Assembly: GCF_048544455.1 (NCBI RefSeq)
Contig: NC_133538.1
Span: 18,690,969-18,754,968 of the forward strand
From: Silene latifolia
Lineage: Eukaryota; Streptophyta; Magnoliopsida; Caryophyllales; Caryophyllaceae
DNA: 64,000 nucleotides
Reading direction: 5' to 3'
In this document: in pieces, positions 34,833 to 44,186 of the stretch
Numbering within the stretch: the first letter of the stretch is position 1
How the letters are laid out: the number at the start of each line of letters is the position of its first letter
Made by a program: the position numbers and the translations under genes
Notes under the pieces: generated by a model
What the model was told of the DNA's origin: nothing
The model's input: the letters and a program-made list of their open reading frames with translations, nothing else
Database searches by the model: none

Positions 34833-35712
34833 TGGTTGAGCTGGTGTCCTCCACAAATTAGTGTGATAACATTTGTAAATCTCTTACAGGTTCACAAGGG
34901 TATACTTCGTATATTTAATCAGTTGATTAACGTTTACCTAATAACGGTTGGCTTGCTAGAAAGTTTGACGTTATTATCATACAGATGGCGGTGATCAACT
35001 GGTCCCTAAAGGTCACACCTATAGGACGTATTTGAGAAATGTGGTTATAGAAATATAATTACATTGATGCCCAAAATGACTAAAAAGTTAGTCAATGTGT
35101 TGATGAGATAATTATTTAATGAAAATTAAATAATATTAAGTTGAGACAATTAATCATCAATTCGTAAATTAAATATAATAAGTTATATTTAATTAAATAT
35201 ATATAAGGTTAGTTTGGACGAATTAATTTGTTAATTCGTAGTTAAATATAATCAGTTGTATTTAATATCAACAAGTTGAATGTGTCATAGTGGTAATAGT
35301 GAGGGTACACAAGCCAAGAGGTCATGGGTTCGATCCTCACTAGATGACAATTTAACACACTTTATATATTTTTGGAAAGACCAAAAATAAGGAAATTCTA
35401 TTCCTTATTTCGGTCAATGTTGGCCGAAAATTAGGAGATATATTTCTTTCCTAATTGATTTCGGATTTTGGTACAGAAAATTTTAGATTGATTTCTAGCA
35501 TAATCAAAGGGTATATCTCAGATCGTCTTGGGTGCAACTAATAGGCGAATATCAACTTTGATATTGTTCTTAGGCCAATTTTGCAAGGACCCGAGGTTAA
35601 TTCTAAATCTTTTTACTTATGTTTATGTATTTTATTTTATGACCTTAGATCATCTTTATTATATCGTTATAATCCTTCATATTAAAGGGAAGTATACAGA
35701 TTATTTCCCACA
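34833..35712 (+). repeat. Inner Copia 5' LTR (TATA region deleted)
   Basis: TGGTTGAGCTGG...TTTCCCACA. Compared with the 3' LTR it lacks about 108 bp just after GATTTTGGT, which removes CTATATAAAAAGAAAGG and the start of the transcribed R region. Within it, an approximately 70-bp block (GACGAATTAA..TTCGTA..AAATATAAT) is present twice in tandem. Confidence 0.9.
35283..35349 (+). other. tRNA-like segment in the Copia LTR (copy 2)
   Basis: Identical to 28,989-29,055: closing pairs TGTCAT/ATGACA and B-box GGTTCGATCC. Confidence 0.5.
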
Positions 35713-35714
35713 AG

Positions 35715-35726
35715 TGGTATCAGAGC
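35715..35726 (+). promoter_or_regulatory. Primer-binding site, initiator tRNA-Met type
   Basis: TGGTATCAGAGC two bases after the 5' LTR end, the standard primer site of plant Copia elements. Confidence 0.95.
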
Positions 35727-37719
35727 ACTAGGCTACAATTTTAATTTTGATGATTTTCATAAAATTTGTATGTAAACGATCAGATTTTCGAGAAGAAAAA
35801 ATTAGGGTTTCGATTTTTTTTAGGATCGAAATTTTTATGCCGTTTTTTTTTGTTTGATGATAGTTTTTCCATTCTATTTTTCATATTATAGTTTATAATC
35901 AGTTAAAATTATCATATGAAGAATTGGTAGTTTTTGATTTAATGCAGATTAAGTTAAAATCAAATGGAATCGTCATGTTTATGATTAAAAGATTGTTTTT
36001 GCTATATAGTTTTTGGCATATAAATTAATCATGTTTATTATTTCATATGCTAATCATGTTCTAATAGCAAAGGTAAACAATTGATCATCAAATCTTGTTT
36101 TAGGGCATAATTGCCGCAAAAAGAAAAGAAAAAAAAAAGGAGGCTGTTTTTTTAGGGTTTACCGAAAAAAAAAAATGTATGTTAATTTTTTTTGGTAAAC
36201 CGTGAGAAAGAGAAAAAAAAAATTAGGAAAGTTTTTTATTTTGCCTTTTGCCGAAAAAAATAGAGAAAATTTTTTTTGGAAAGTTTTTTTCCCTTGTTTT
36301 TCCTATTTACCGAATTAGAATAGGAAATGAGTTGTTTTTTTTTATTTTTTTCAGCCGTGACAAATAAAAAAAAAACCTTTTCGTTTTTTTGGCCGAGACA
36401 TATTTAGAGAATTGGATTTTATTTTTCTTTATTTTGGCCAATTAGTTATTGTGAATCGGTTCACAATTTAATGATACCGAGTTATTTTAAAGCAGTTTAA
36501 AATTTTTGACGGATAGAATTCATATTACAAGTATAATATGGATTAAGTATGAAATTAATGTGATTAAATTGCGGAATTGTCACTTAATTTAATTTAAATA
36601 GGTGGTTTGGATAAATTAATCAACATAATTAATTTATTGTATTATGTATGTTTAATTTATTTTTAGTTGATGCTTTTAATTATGTTGAATGAATCGAATG
36701 AATGAATTTTATTTACGTATTTAATTTTGCAATCGGTTGTAATTTGTAATACTTAGTGTGGCCTTAGTCAATTATGTTTTCGTAATGAATGAAACATAAT
36801 TTTTATGTAATTATGAGATCTCGAATCTCCTTTATTTTAGTTTTGGGTTTTGAAATTAGAATGTAATTAATAGGTCAATTATGTAATTTTAATTATTGTA
36901 ATTTCAAAGAAGACTAAAGAGGAAGATTCAAGCTCACTCCCGCTACATGGATCAAGATGGAACATCAAGACAAGCTTCTCGGGTCCAAGGATGGATTCCA
37001 AACTTGTATTTATTGTTCATTTTGATAGGATAGGCCACACTAGGACATTTACTGTTTTTTTTACGTTTTTCATTTTATTGCTTTTCATTCACATGCTAGT
37101 AATTGCATCATATTCCGCCTAAAACCAAACCACCTACTACTAAAATGCATGAAAATTGACTCATATAGGTTGTATGTTAGTTTTCATGGACATGCAGATG
37201 TCACAGTCTTTAAGCCATCACCTTAGTTTAAATCATTCTCGCATGCTAGATTATAGTTCACTTAAAATGAATTAAAAAGGTGATGGGATCTTCCTCTAAA
37301 ACGGAAATTGAGATTAGTCTTTATAAGGGCAAACATCTATGAATCCCTTCTTCGTCGGTAGGCCTAATATGACCCCTTCTACGTTGGGTAAGTAGTTGTG
37401 TTGACTTAGTTTACCTCAATATTGTAGTCCGAAGAGTTTCTCGTGATTATGATGGACTAAAGATTGTATTTACAGAAATTTATCGACCAAGAATTCTAAC
37501 GGTAGAATTAGCTAACAGGTTAGCTTATCAATTTACAGAGAATTGAGTCTTGGGGTCATTTATATAATTCTTGAGGGAGGTCAATTGTATAAATGTTTTT
37601 GAGTCTTCGCGTTATGACATTAGTTCATTAGACTTAAAATAAAAACGATGCATGCTTATTATTTTATCCTTCTTTCGCAGTGCATAACACGCTTATTATC
37701 AATAATACTGTTACAACAA
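35727..37719 (+). other. Inner Copia leader, non-coding
   Basis: About 2 kb between primer site and gag, AT-rich with A/T homopolymer tracts (36,100-36,400). No ORF is supported. It probably serves as packaging/leader sequence; that is inference. Confidence 0.5.
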
Positions 37720-38653
37720 ATGGCTGGAAATAACGCAATCCCAATGCCTAGTGCCACATTAGATCGTTCGTCCTGGCTTAAAATGTTCATGGACCAAATG
37801 AATCAGTCCACTCGATCAAGAATGATGGGTCCAATTTTATGGATCGGGAGGCGGCACTACGGAATGTCACCATCGCCGACGGTAAGCTCGGTATTTAACT
37901 GAGCCAATACCGGTCAACCCAGGCCCAAATGCAGGAGTCAACGAGTCACTCGCTTATAGTGATTTCGTTATGGAAGCGGGCGCGATAAAGAAAGTACTCA
38001 TCTTTGCAATGGAAACCAATTTGCAGAGACGCTTCATTGCCCAAGGTGCAAACAAGATTTTCACCACGCTCACTAACGAGTTCTCAAAGGCACCGAGAAT
38101 CGTTACATATGAGCGTACCTGTCGCTTCTTTGATGCGAAACTCCAGAAGGGCCAACCGGTTAGCCCACACATTCTTCACATGATTGAGAATATCGAGAAA
38201 CTGGAGTCACTGAATTGTAGAATCAGTGAGAGCATTGTCATTGACCGAATGCTTCATTCTCTTCACGATGGTTTTGCCCTTTTTAGGGCGAACTACTACA
38301 TGAATGACTTGAAAAAGAGTCCTCATGAGCTACACTCCCTTCTCGTAGAGACCGAGAAGGATATGAAATTGAGTGGGAGCATGAAGCAGGATGTTCTCAC
38401 GATTCACAACAAAGGTAAAGGTGAGGGCAAGGCTTATGGCGACCTAGCTGTAGGTAAGCCAAAGTTTAAGAAGCCAGGAAACGGTAAGAGTGCGCCTGGT
38501 GAGACTAGTGGCTCACAGGGCAAGACAAAGAGCAAGGGCGGTGACATAGAGTGCCACCATTGTCACAAGACTGGACATTGGAGGAGGAACTGTCCCGTCT
38601 ACCGTGAGGAGGCCGTGTCGCTCCTGTTGGTATGTCATCTTATATTCATATGA
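37720..38653 (+). pseudogene. Inner Copia gag
   Basis: Capsid/nucleocapsid precursor. The ATG at 37,720 (MAGNNAIPMPSATLDRSSWL) opens a frame that breaks near 37,830-37,960. The main ORF (37,970-38,653) contains the UBN2/retrotransposon gag helices (FFDAKLQKGQPVSPHI, LPD-like DGFALFRANYYM) and one CCHC knuckle, CHHCHKTGHWRRNC. The reading frame then ends in an aberrant tail because the downstream protease is in another frame. Confidence 0.85.
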
Positions 38654-39590
38654 TTGAGATTAACCATGCAAGTTTCGGAACTTGGGTACTAGATACTGGT
38701 TGTGGTTCTCATCTGTGTAATCATTTGCAGGGCCTAAAGAACATCATACCTCTCGAAAAAGGTGATGTGGACTCATGAGTCGGGAATGGAGCACGAGTTG
38801 TCACGCCTCGAAGGGGACATATGTAATCCAACTCCCTAGTGGTTTTGAGTTATCTTTAAATAACTGTTACTATGTACCCAGTTTATCTAAGAACATTATT
38901 TCTGTTTCCGTACTTGCTAAAGACGGTTTTACATTTTCAATAAAGGATAATAGTTGTATTTTCTCTTTTAATGAAATGATTTATGGCAAAGCAGTTTCCA
39001 TGAATGGAATTTATATCTTAGATCAAACCACGGAAGTATTACACATGAATAATAAGAAATTAAAGGTTGGTGACAAAGATCAAACCTATCTATGGCATTG
39101 TCGAATGGGACACATAAATGAGAAACGCGTAAAGAAACTCGTCGATAATGGGACTATTCCCTCATTCGGATTTTCTGCATATGGCACGTGTGAATCATGT
39201 CTCATTGGCAAGATGACTCGAATTTACTTCAAAGGTGTTGGAATGCGCGCTAGTGACCTATTAGGACTCATACATACGGACGTATGTGGACCTATGTCAA
39301 TTACCGCTAGAGATGGCTATAGATATTTTATCACTTTCACGGACGATTTGAGTAGATACGGATATGTCTACTTAATGAAGCATAAAAGTGAGTCCTTTGA
39401 GAAATTCAAGGAATACCAGAATAGGGTACAGAACCAACTGGGTCAAAAGATTAAAGCACTCCGTTCAGATCGGGGTGGCGAATATCTTTCAAATGAGTTT
39501 GATCAACATCTGAAAGACTGTGGAATCGCTCTACAGTTAACTCCACCTGGAACACCTCAATTAAATGGTGTGTCCGAACGGAGAAATTGA
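38654..39590 (+). pseudogene. Inner Copia protease and integrase N-terminal half
   Basis: The protease active-site region is at 38,690-38,720 (WVLDTGCGSHLCN), followed by a break near 38,775. The ORF 38,775-39,590 carries the end of protease (LPSGFELSLNNCYYVPSLSKN), the integrase zinc-binding region (WHCRMGHINEKRV...CESCLIGK) and the catalytic core with IHTDVCGPM, FTDDLSRYGYVYL and the DRGGEYLSNEF...TPQLNGVSERRN block. A TGA at 39,588 sits where an Arg codon is expected, consistent with CGA-to-TGA. Confidence 0.88.
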
Positions 39591-40333
39591 ACCTTACTTG
39601 ATATGGTTCGATCCATGATGAGTCACACAGTAGTGCCTGATTCATTATGGGGTTATGCTCTTTTTGTCACCGCTCTTATACTTAACCGAAATCCGTCTAA
39701 AGTCAGTCGACAAGACTCCATATGAAATGTGGAAGGAACAAGACCTAACTTGTCCTTTATTCGGGTTTGGGGCTGCGAGGCTTATGTCAAGTGGAGACAC
39801 GAGGATAAGCTCGGCCCGCGATCGGTCAAAACATACTTTATAGGTTATCCAAAAGGAACATTTGGTCATTACTTCTATTCGCCAACCGAACATCGAGTTT
39901 TTGTTGCGGCTAGTGCGACGTTCTTAGAGAAAGAATTTCTCAAGAACAAGTCGAGTAATAGAACCTTCGAGCCGTCGGAGATTCCGAACCAACAACCGAG
40001 GAACAGATGGAGGAAGTCTGTACCTCCAACCGATGATACATTAATATTCCCGAGGAACCTAGGAGGTCGGGTAGAGACTCTCATCCTCCAGACAGATACA
40101 TTGGTATGGTCGAGGAGAATGATGTTTTACTTCTAGAAAGTAATGAACCCGCAACCTATAAAGGTGCTATGGCCAGTTCCGACTCAAAGCTATGGCTTCA
40201 AGCCATGCAATCCGAGATGGACTCCATGTATGAGAATAACGTATGGGATCTAGTTGATTTACCTAATAAGGTAAAACCTCTACAAAGGCAAATGGCTTTA
40301 CAAAATAAAGCGTTACGTAGACGCGCAAACTGA
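39591..40333 (+). pseudogene. Inner Copia integrase C-terminal region and RT linker, broken
   Basis: After the stop the frame continues (MVRSMMSHTVVPDSLWGYAL), shifts near 39,700, and continues in the 39,729-40,136 ORF with FIRVWGCEAYVKWR, LGPRSVKTYFIGYPKGTFGHY and HRVFVAASATFLEKEF (GKGK-like integrase tail). Segment 40,106-40,333 has the pre-RT block WLQAMQSEMDSMYENNVWDLV. At least two frame changes. Confidence 0.85.
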
Positions 40334-40352
40334 TATCTATAAGGCACGACTT

Positions 40353-41205
40353 GTGGCAAAAGGTTTCACTCAAGTGCAAGGATTGCATTATGATGAGATA
40401 TTTGCACCTGTAGTCATGCTACGTTCCATTCGGATAATCTTAGCGATTGCCGCATTTCATGATTATGAGATTTGGCAAATGGATGTGAAAACCGCCTTCT
40501 TAAACGGTTATTTGGAGGAAGAGTTGTACATGGTGCAACCCGAAAGTTTCATAGATCCTAAACATCCTAAGAAAGTATGCAAGCTTAAGCGTTCCATTTA
40601 TGGACTTAAGCAAGCTTCTCGGAGTTGGAATCATCGTTTCGACCAAGTGATAAAAGAGTATGGTTTCACTCGATCGGTCGAAGAACCATGCTTATATATC
40701 AAGTCGAGTGGGAGCAAGATTGTATTCTTGATATTCTATGTCGATGACATACTCCTGATTGAGAATGACATTCCTCTCCTATCTTCGGTTAAAGAATGGT
40801 TGAAGAACCATTTCCGGATGAAAGATCCGGTGAGGCACAGCGTATTTTGGGAATCCGTATCTCCGAGATAGATCACGACGGACGTTATCACTTAGTCGAA
40901 TCTTATCTAGATAAGGTTCTTGAGAGGTTCAAAGATGACCAACTCCAAGAAGGGGAACCTTCCTATGACGATCGGGATGCGATTGAGCAAGTCTCGATCA
41001 CCCACGACGCCCGAAGCTATTGAGCGCATGAGTCGTGTTCCTTACGCTCGCAATAGGATCGATCATGTATGCCATGATATGCACACGCCCGGACGTGGCA
41101 TATGCATTGAGTATGACGAGTCAAGACCAAAGACTCCAGGTGAAACACACTGGATAGCAGTAAAAAAATATCCTCAAGTACCTACGGAGGACTAAGGATT
41201 GGGTA
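40353..41205 (+). pseudogene. Inner Copia reverse transcriptase
   Basis: RNA-directed DNA polymerase domain. The ORF 40,353-40,871 has KGFTQVQGLHYDEIFAPV, MDVKTAFLNGYLEEELYM, RSIYGLKQASRSWN and the catalytic FYVDDILLIEND (an E replaces the usual G after LLI). Frame changes near 40,840 and 40,930 separate the last part (LGIRISEIDHDGRYHL..., 40,796-41,195). Confidence 0.9.
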
Positions 41206-41718
41206 TTGACTTATGGAGGCGATACTAAGCTATGCGCAACCGGTTACGCAGATGCTAGCTTCCAAACGGATCGAGATGATTCAAAATCTCAGTCCGGGTT
41301 CGTCTTCACTCTTAATGGTGCTGCGGTCAGCTGGAAGAGTTCCAAACAGAGTGTTGTAGCAGATTGTACTACTGAATCCGAGTACTATGCCGCTTCGGAG
41401 GCAACAAAGGAAACGATATGGATGCGTCAATTCTTACAAGGGCTTTCGGTAGTTCCTAGTTCGAATGACCCGATCACCATCTATTGTGACAATAGAGGTG
41501 CCATCTTCCAGGCTAAGGAGCCAAAGTCTAGCAACAAATCTAGACATGTACTTCGGAAGGCTCACCTAATCCGTGATTACGTGGAGCAAGAAGAGATAGT
41601 GATTGACAAGATTGCGACGGATGATAACATCGCAGATCCTCTCACCAAACCGTTGAATTATGATAAGCATGTAGGGCATGTTAATTCCATGGGAATTAAA
41701 CATGTTCCTAAGTTGTAG
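41206..41718 (+). pseudogene. Inner Copia RNase H
   Basis: Open for 170 codons: GYADASFQTDRDDSKSQSGF (first catalytic Asp), SSKQSVVADCTTESEYYAA (Glu), IYCDNRGAIFQAKEP (Asp) and the C-terminal DDNIADPLTKPL. This is the end of pol; the stop at 41,716 is likely authentic. Confidence 0.9.
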
Positions 41719-41784
41719 TACTTGATTATGGATTTGATACATTATCTTTTTCATATATTATTTACAACTTCATCGTATTATATA

Positions 41785-42305
41785 GGGTTTTTTGATAACT
41801 ACTACCTTTGTATTACCATATTTTAAGAACTATTACCAAAATAATTTTCGCTTAAAAACTACTACCAATAAGTTTGAATTTTTTAAAAAACACTACCAAA
41901 TCTCATCCAAACTCAATAAAACACAATCTCAACCATTTATTTTTGAATTTTCATCCTAAGTTGTTAATTTTATCCCTTAAACTAGTTAATTTGATGAAGT
42001 TTAAACAACTTTTTTTTACCTTAATTACGTTAGATAGGTGAATTAGATGAAGCTAATTTAAAGTGATTTTGCCCCAAAATGATTGGCAAACGGTAGTATT
42101 GGTAGTGTTAAAGGGATAAAGTTTACAACTTAAGATAGAAATTCAAAAATAAATGGTTAAAATTGTGTTTTATTGGGTTTGGATGAGATTTGGTAGTGTT
42201 TTTAAAAAAATATCAAACTTAGAGGTAGTAGTTTTTAAACGAAAATTATTTTGGTAGTAGTTCTTAAAACCGTGTAGTACAAAGGTAGTAGTTATCAAAA
42301 AACTC
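41785..42305. mobile_element. Mutator-like MITE with long inverted repeats
   Basis: A 521-bp foldback: left end GGGTTTTTTGATAACTACTA, right end TAGTAGTTATCAAAAAACTC, arms about 160-190 bp. It is flanked by the 9-bp duplication TATTATATA (41,776-41,784; 42,306-42,314). Nine-bp duplications with long inverted repeats are typical of Mutator-like elements. Non-coding. Confidence 0.9.
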
Positions 42306-42314
42306 TATTATATA

Positions 42315-43037
42315 TAATATTTTGTTTTTCATGTGGATTGTACTGACAACATTGAACGCCACAAAGTGAACTGAATTACATTATATTTGTTTAGGTCCAT
42401 AATCGCCAATGTGAGTGATAACTCCTATATTATATTGTGCAGTCGATTGATGGTCGGTTCAACAAGGCATAAGTTAAACGGTTGACTAATCGATCACAGA
42501 TACGAGATTATGACGATACCTCGTAGGACAATTTTTATTTGTGACAACGTAATGGAGTCCTAAATGTTTTATAACATTCGGTGCCAGGTCGTGGATAGGA
42601 CATCTATTGTGTACCTAGAGTCGATTCTTTTGACTATCAACTGTCTCTTGAGATTAAGGCAGTCTTTGGGTGACTTTGGTTTCTTTCTCACGCTACACCG
42701 AATCGGGGCTAAGTAGATTTTTTTTCTCGGGTCATTTCATACCGTGCTTACATCTCGCAAGATTTGAGTTGAGAAAATATCCATCCCTTATCGGGTATAG
42801 TTATTTCTCAGGGCCACTCGAGGAGTTGTAACTGAAATGCATGGCCATGCTCGAATGTTGATTCGCTTATCAGTTAATTTACTCTCTAGTCGGGAAAACC
42901 ACTCTTGATACTGATCGCTTGTAAAATACGACCTTTGTGAATTCGGATTTGCAAATTGTTTTACATTGAGTGGGAGAAATTTTAAAGGAGATGAGAATCG
43001 GTTATCGCACATACACTTGTGAGGACAAGTGGGAGTT
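42315..43037 (+). other. Inner Copia 3' non-coding region and polypurine tract
   Basis: No ORF is supported. The last bases before the LTR, GAGGACAAGTGGGAGTT, are the polypurine tract. Confidence 0.7.
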
Positions 43038-43488
43038 TGTTGGAGCTGGTGTCCTCCACAAATTAGTGTGATAACATTTGTAAATCTCTTACAGGTTCAC
43101 AAGGGTATACTTCGTATATTTAATCAGTTGATTAACGTTTACCTAATAACGGTTGGCTTGCTAGAAAGTTTGACGTTATTATCATACAGATGGCGGTGAT
43201 CAACTGGTCCCTAAAGGTCACACCTATAGGACGTATTTGAGAAATGTGGTTATAAAAATATAATTACATTGATGCCCAAAATGACTAAAAAGTTAGTCAA
43301 TGGGTTGATGAGATAATTATTTAATGAAAATTAAATAATATTAAGTTGAGACGAATTAACTGTCAATTCGTAAATTAAATATAATAAGTTATATTTAATT
43401 AAATATATATAAGGTTAGTTTGGACGAATTAATCTGTTAATTCGTAGTTAAATATAATCAGTTGTATTTAATATCAACAAGTTGAATG

Positions 43489-43555
43489 TGTCGTAGTGGT
43501 AATAGTGAGGGTACACAAGCCAAGAGGTCATGGGTTCGATCCTCACTAGATGACA
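43489..43555 (+). other. tRNA-like segment in the Copia LTR (copy 3)
   Basis: As in the other two copies, with one base changed in the closing stem (TGTCGT). Confidence 0.5.
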
Positions 43556-43680
43556 ATTTAACACACTTTATATATATTTTTGGAAAGACCAAAAATAAGG
43601 AAATTCTATTCCTTATTTCGGTCAATGTTGGCCGAAAATTAGGAGATATATTTCTTTCCTAATTTATTTCGGATTTTGGT

Positions 43681-43692
43681 CTATATAAAAAG
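43681..43692 (+). promoter_or_regulatory. TATA box of the inner Copia LTR
   Basis: CTATATAAAAAG about 40-60 bp before a C/T-rich leader. Present only in the 3' LTR, so here it would drive transcription rightwards into the Athila body. Confidence 0.7.
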
Positions 43693-44024
43693 AAAGGTAG
43701 AGAATTATTTCTGACCTAATTCTTTTTCTGACCGAGCCTCCTCTCTCTCATCACAAAAACACAAAGACAATAAAATTTTACAGAAAATTTTAGATTGATT
43801 TCTAGCATAATCAAAGGGTATATCTCAGATCGTCTTGGGTGCAACTAATAGGCGAATATCAACTTTGATATTGTTCTTAGGCCAATTTTGCAAGGACCCG
43901 AGGTTAATTCTAAATCTTTTTACTTATGTTTATGTATTTTATTTTATGACCTTAGATCATCTTTATTATATCGTTATAATCCTTCATATTAAAGAGAAGT
44001 ATACAGATTATTTCCCACAATTAT

Positions 44025-44060
44025 AAATATTATTTTTGGTACTCACAACGACGGGTATCA
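44025..44060 (+). repeat. Athila 5' LTR, right end
   Basis: AAATATTATTTTTGGTACTC...GGGTATCA, the last 36 bp of the LTR displaced by the nested insertions. Confidence 0.92.
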
Positions 44061-44065
44061 AATTT

Positions 44066-44083
44066 TGGCGCCGTTGCCGGGGA
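44066..44083 (+). promoter_or_regulatory. Athila primer-binding site (tRNA-Asp type)
   Basis: TGGCGCCGTTGCCGGGGA five bases after the LTR end; complementary to the 3' end of plant tRNA-Asp and standard for Athila. Confidence 0.95.
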
Positions 44084-44186
44084 GGCAATTGTTCTAATTT
44101 TTAGTTGTTTTATTTTAGTCTGTTTCTTAGTTTAAGGGACATTTGTTCCTTAAACTATTTTCATATTCTTTTTGTAGTTTCCTCTT

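Larger units (their letters stand above)
29189..35482. repeat. Tandem duplication, unit 2
   Basis: About 6,294 bp, nearly identical to unit 1. Length differs mainly in the AT microsatellite and a few small indels. Unit 2 continues into the full inner Copia, so unit 2 is joined to the ancestral right side and unit 1 to the ancestral left side. Confidence 0.93.
34833..44019 (+). mobile_element. Inner Ty1/Copia element (TAR/Tork-like)
   Basis: Flanked by the 5-bp duplication ATTAT (34,828-34,832; 44,020-44,024). The LTRs are 880 and 982 bp; the difference is one internal deletion. The primer site matches initiator tRNA-Met. The order gag-PR-INT-RT-RH is that of Copia. Nearly identical LTRs indicate a recent insertion, yet gag-pol has many breaks. 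The lineage assignment is tentative. Confidence 0.92.
43038..44019 (+). repeat. Inner Copia 3' LTR (complete)
   Basis: TGTTGGAGCTGG...TTTCCCACA, 982 bp. It retains the TATA box CTATATAAAAAG at 43,681-43,692 and the C/T-rich transcribed start (CTCCTCTCTCTCATCACAAA) that the 5' LTR lacks. Confidence 0.93.

Noticed and set aside
44020..44060. Independent solo element between the inner Copia and the Athila primer site
   Set aside because: These bases match the last 36 bp of the Athila 3' LTR and complete the split 5' LTR exactly.
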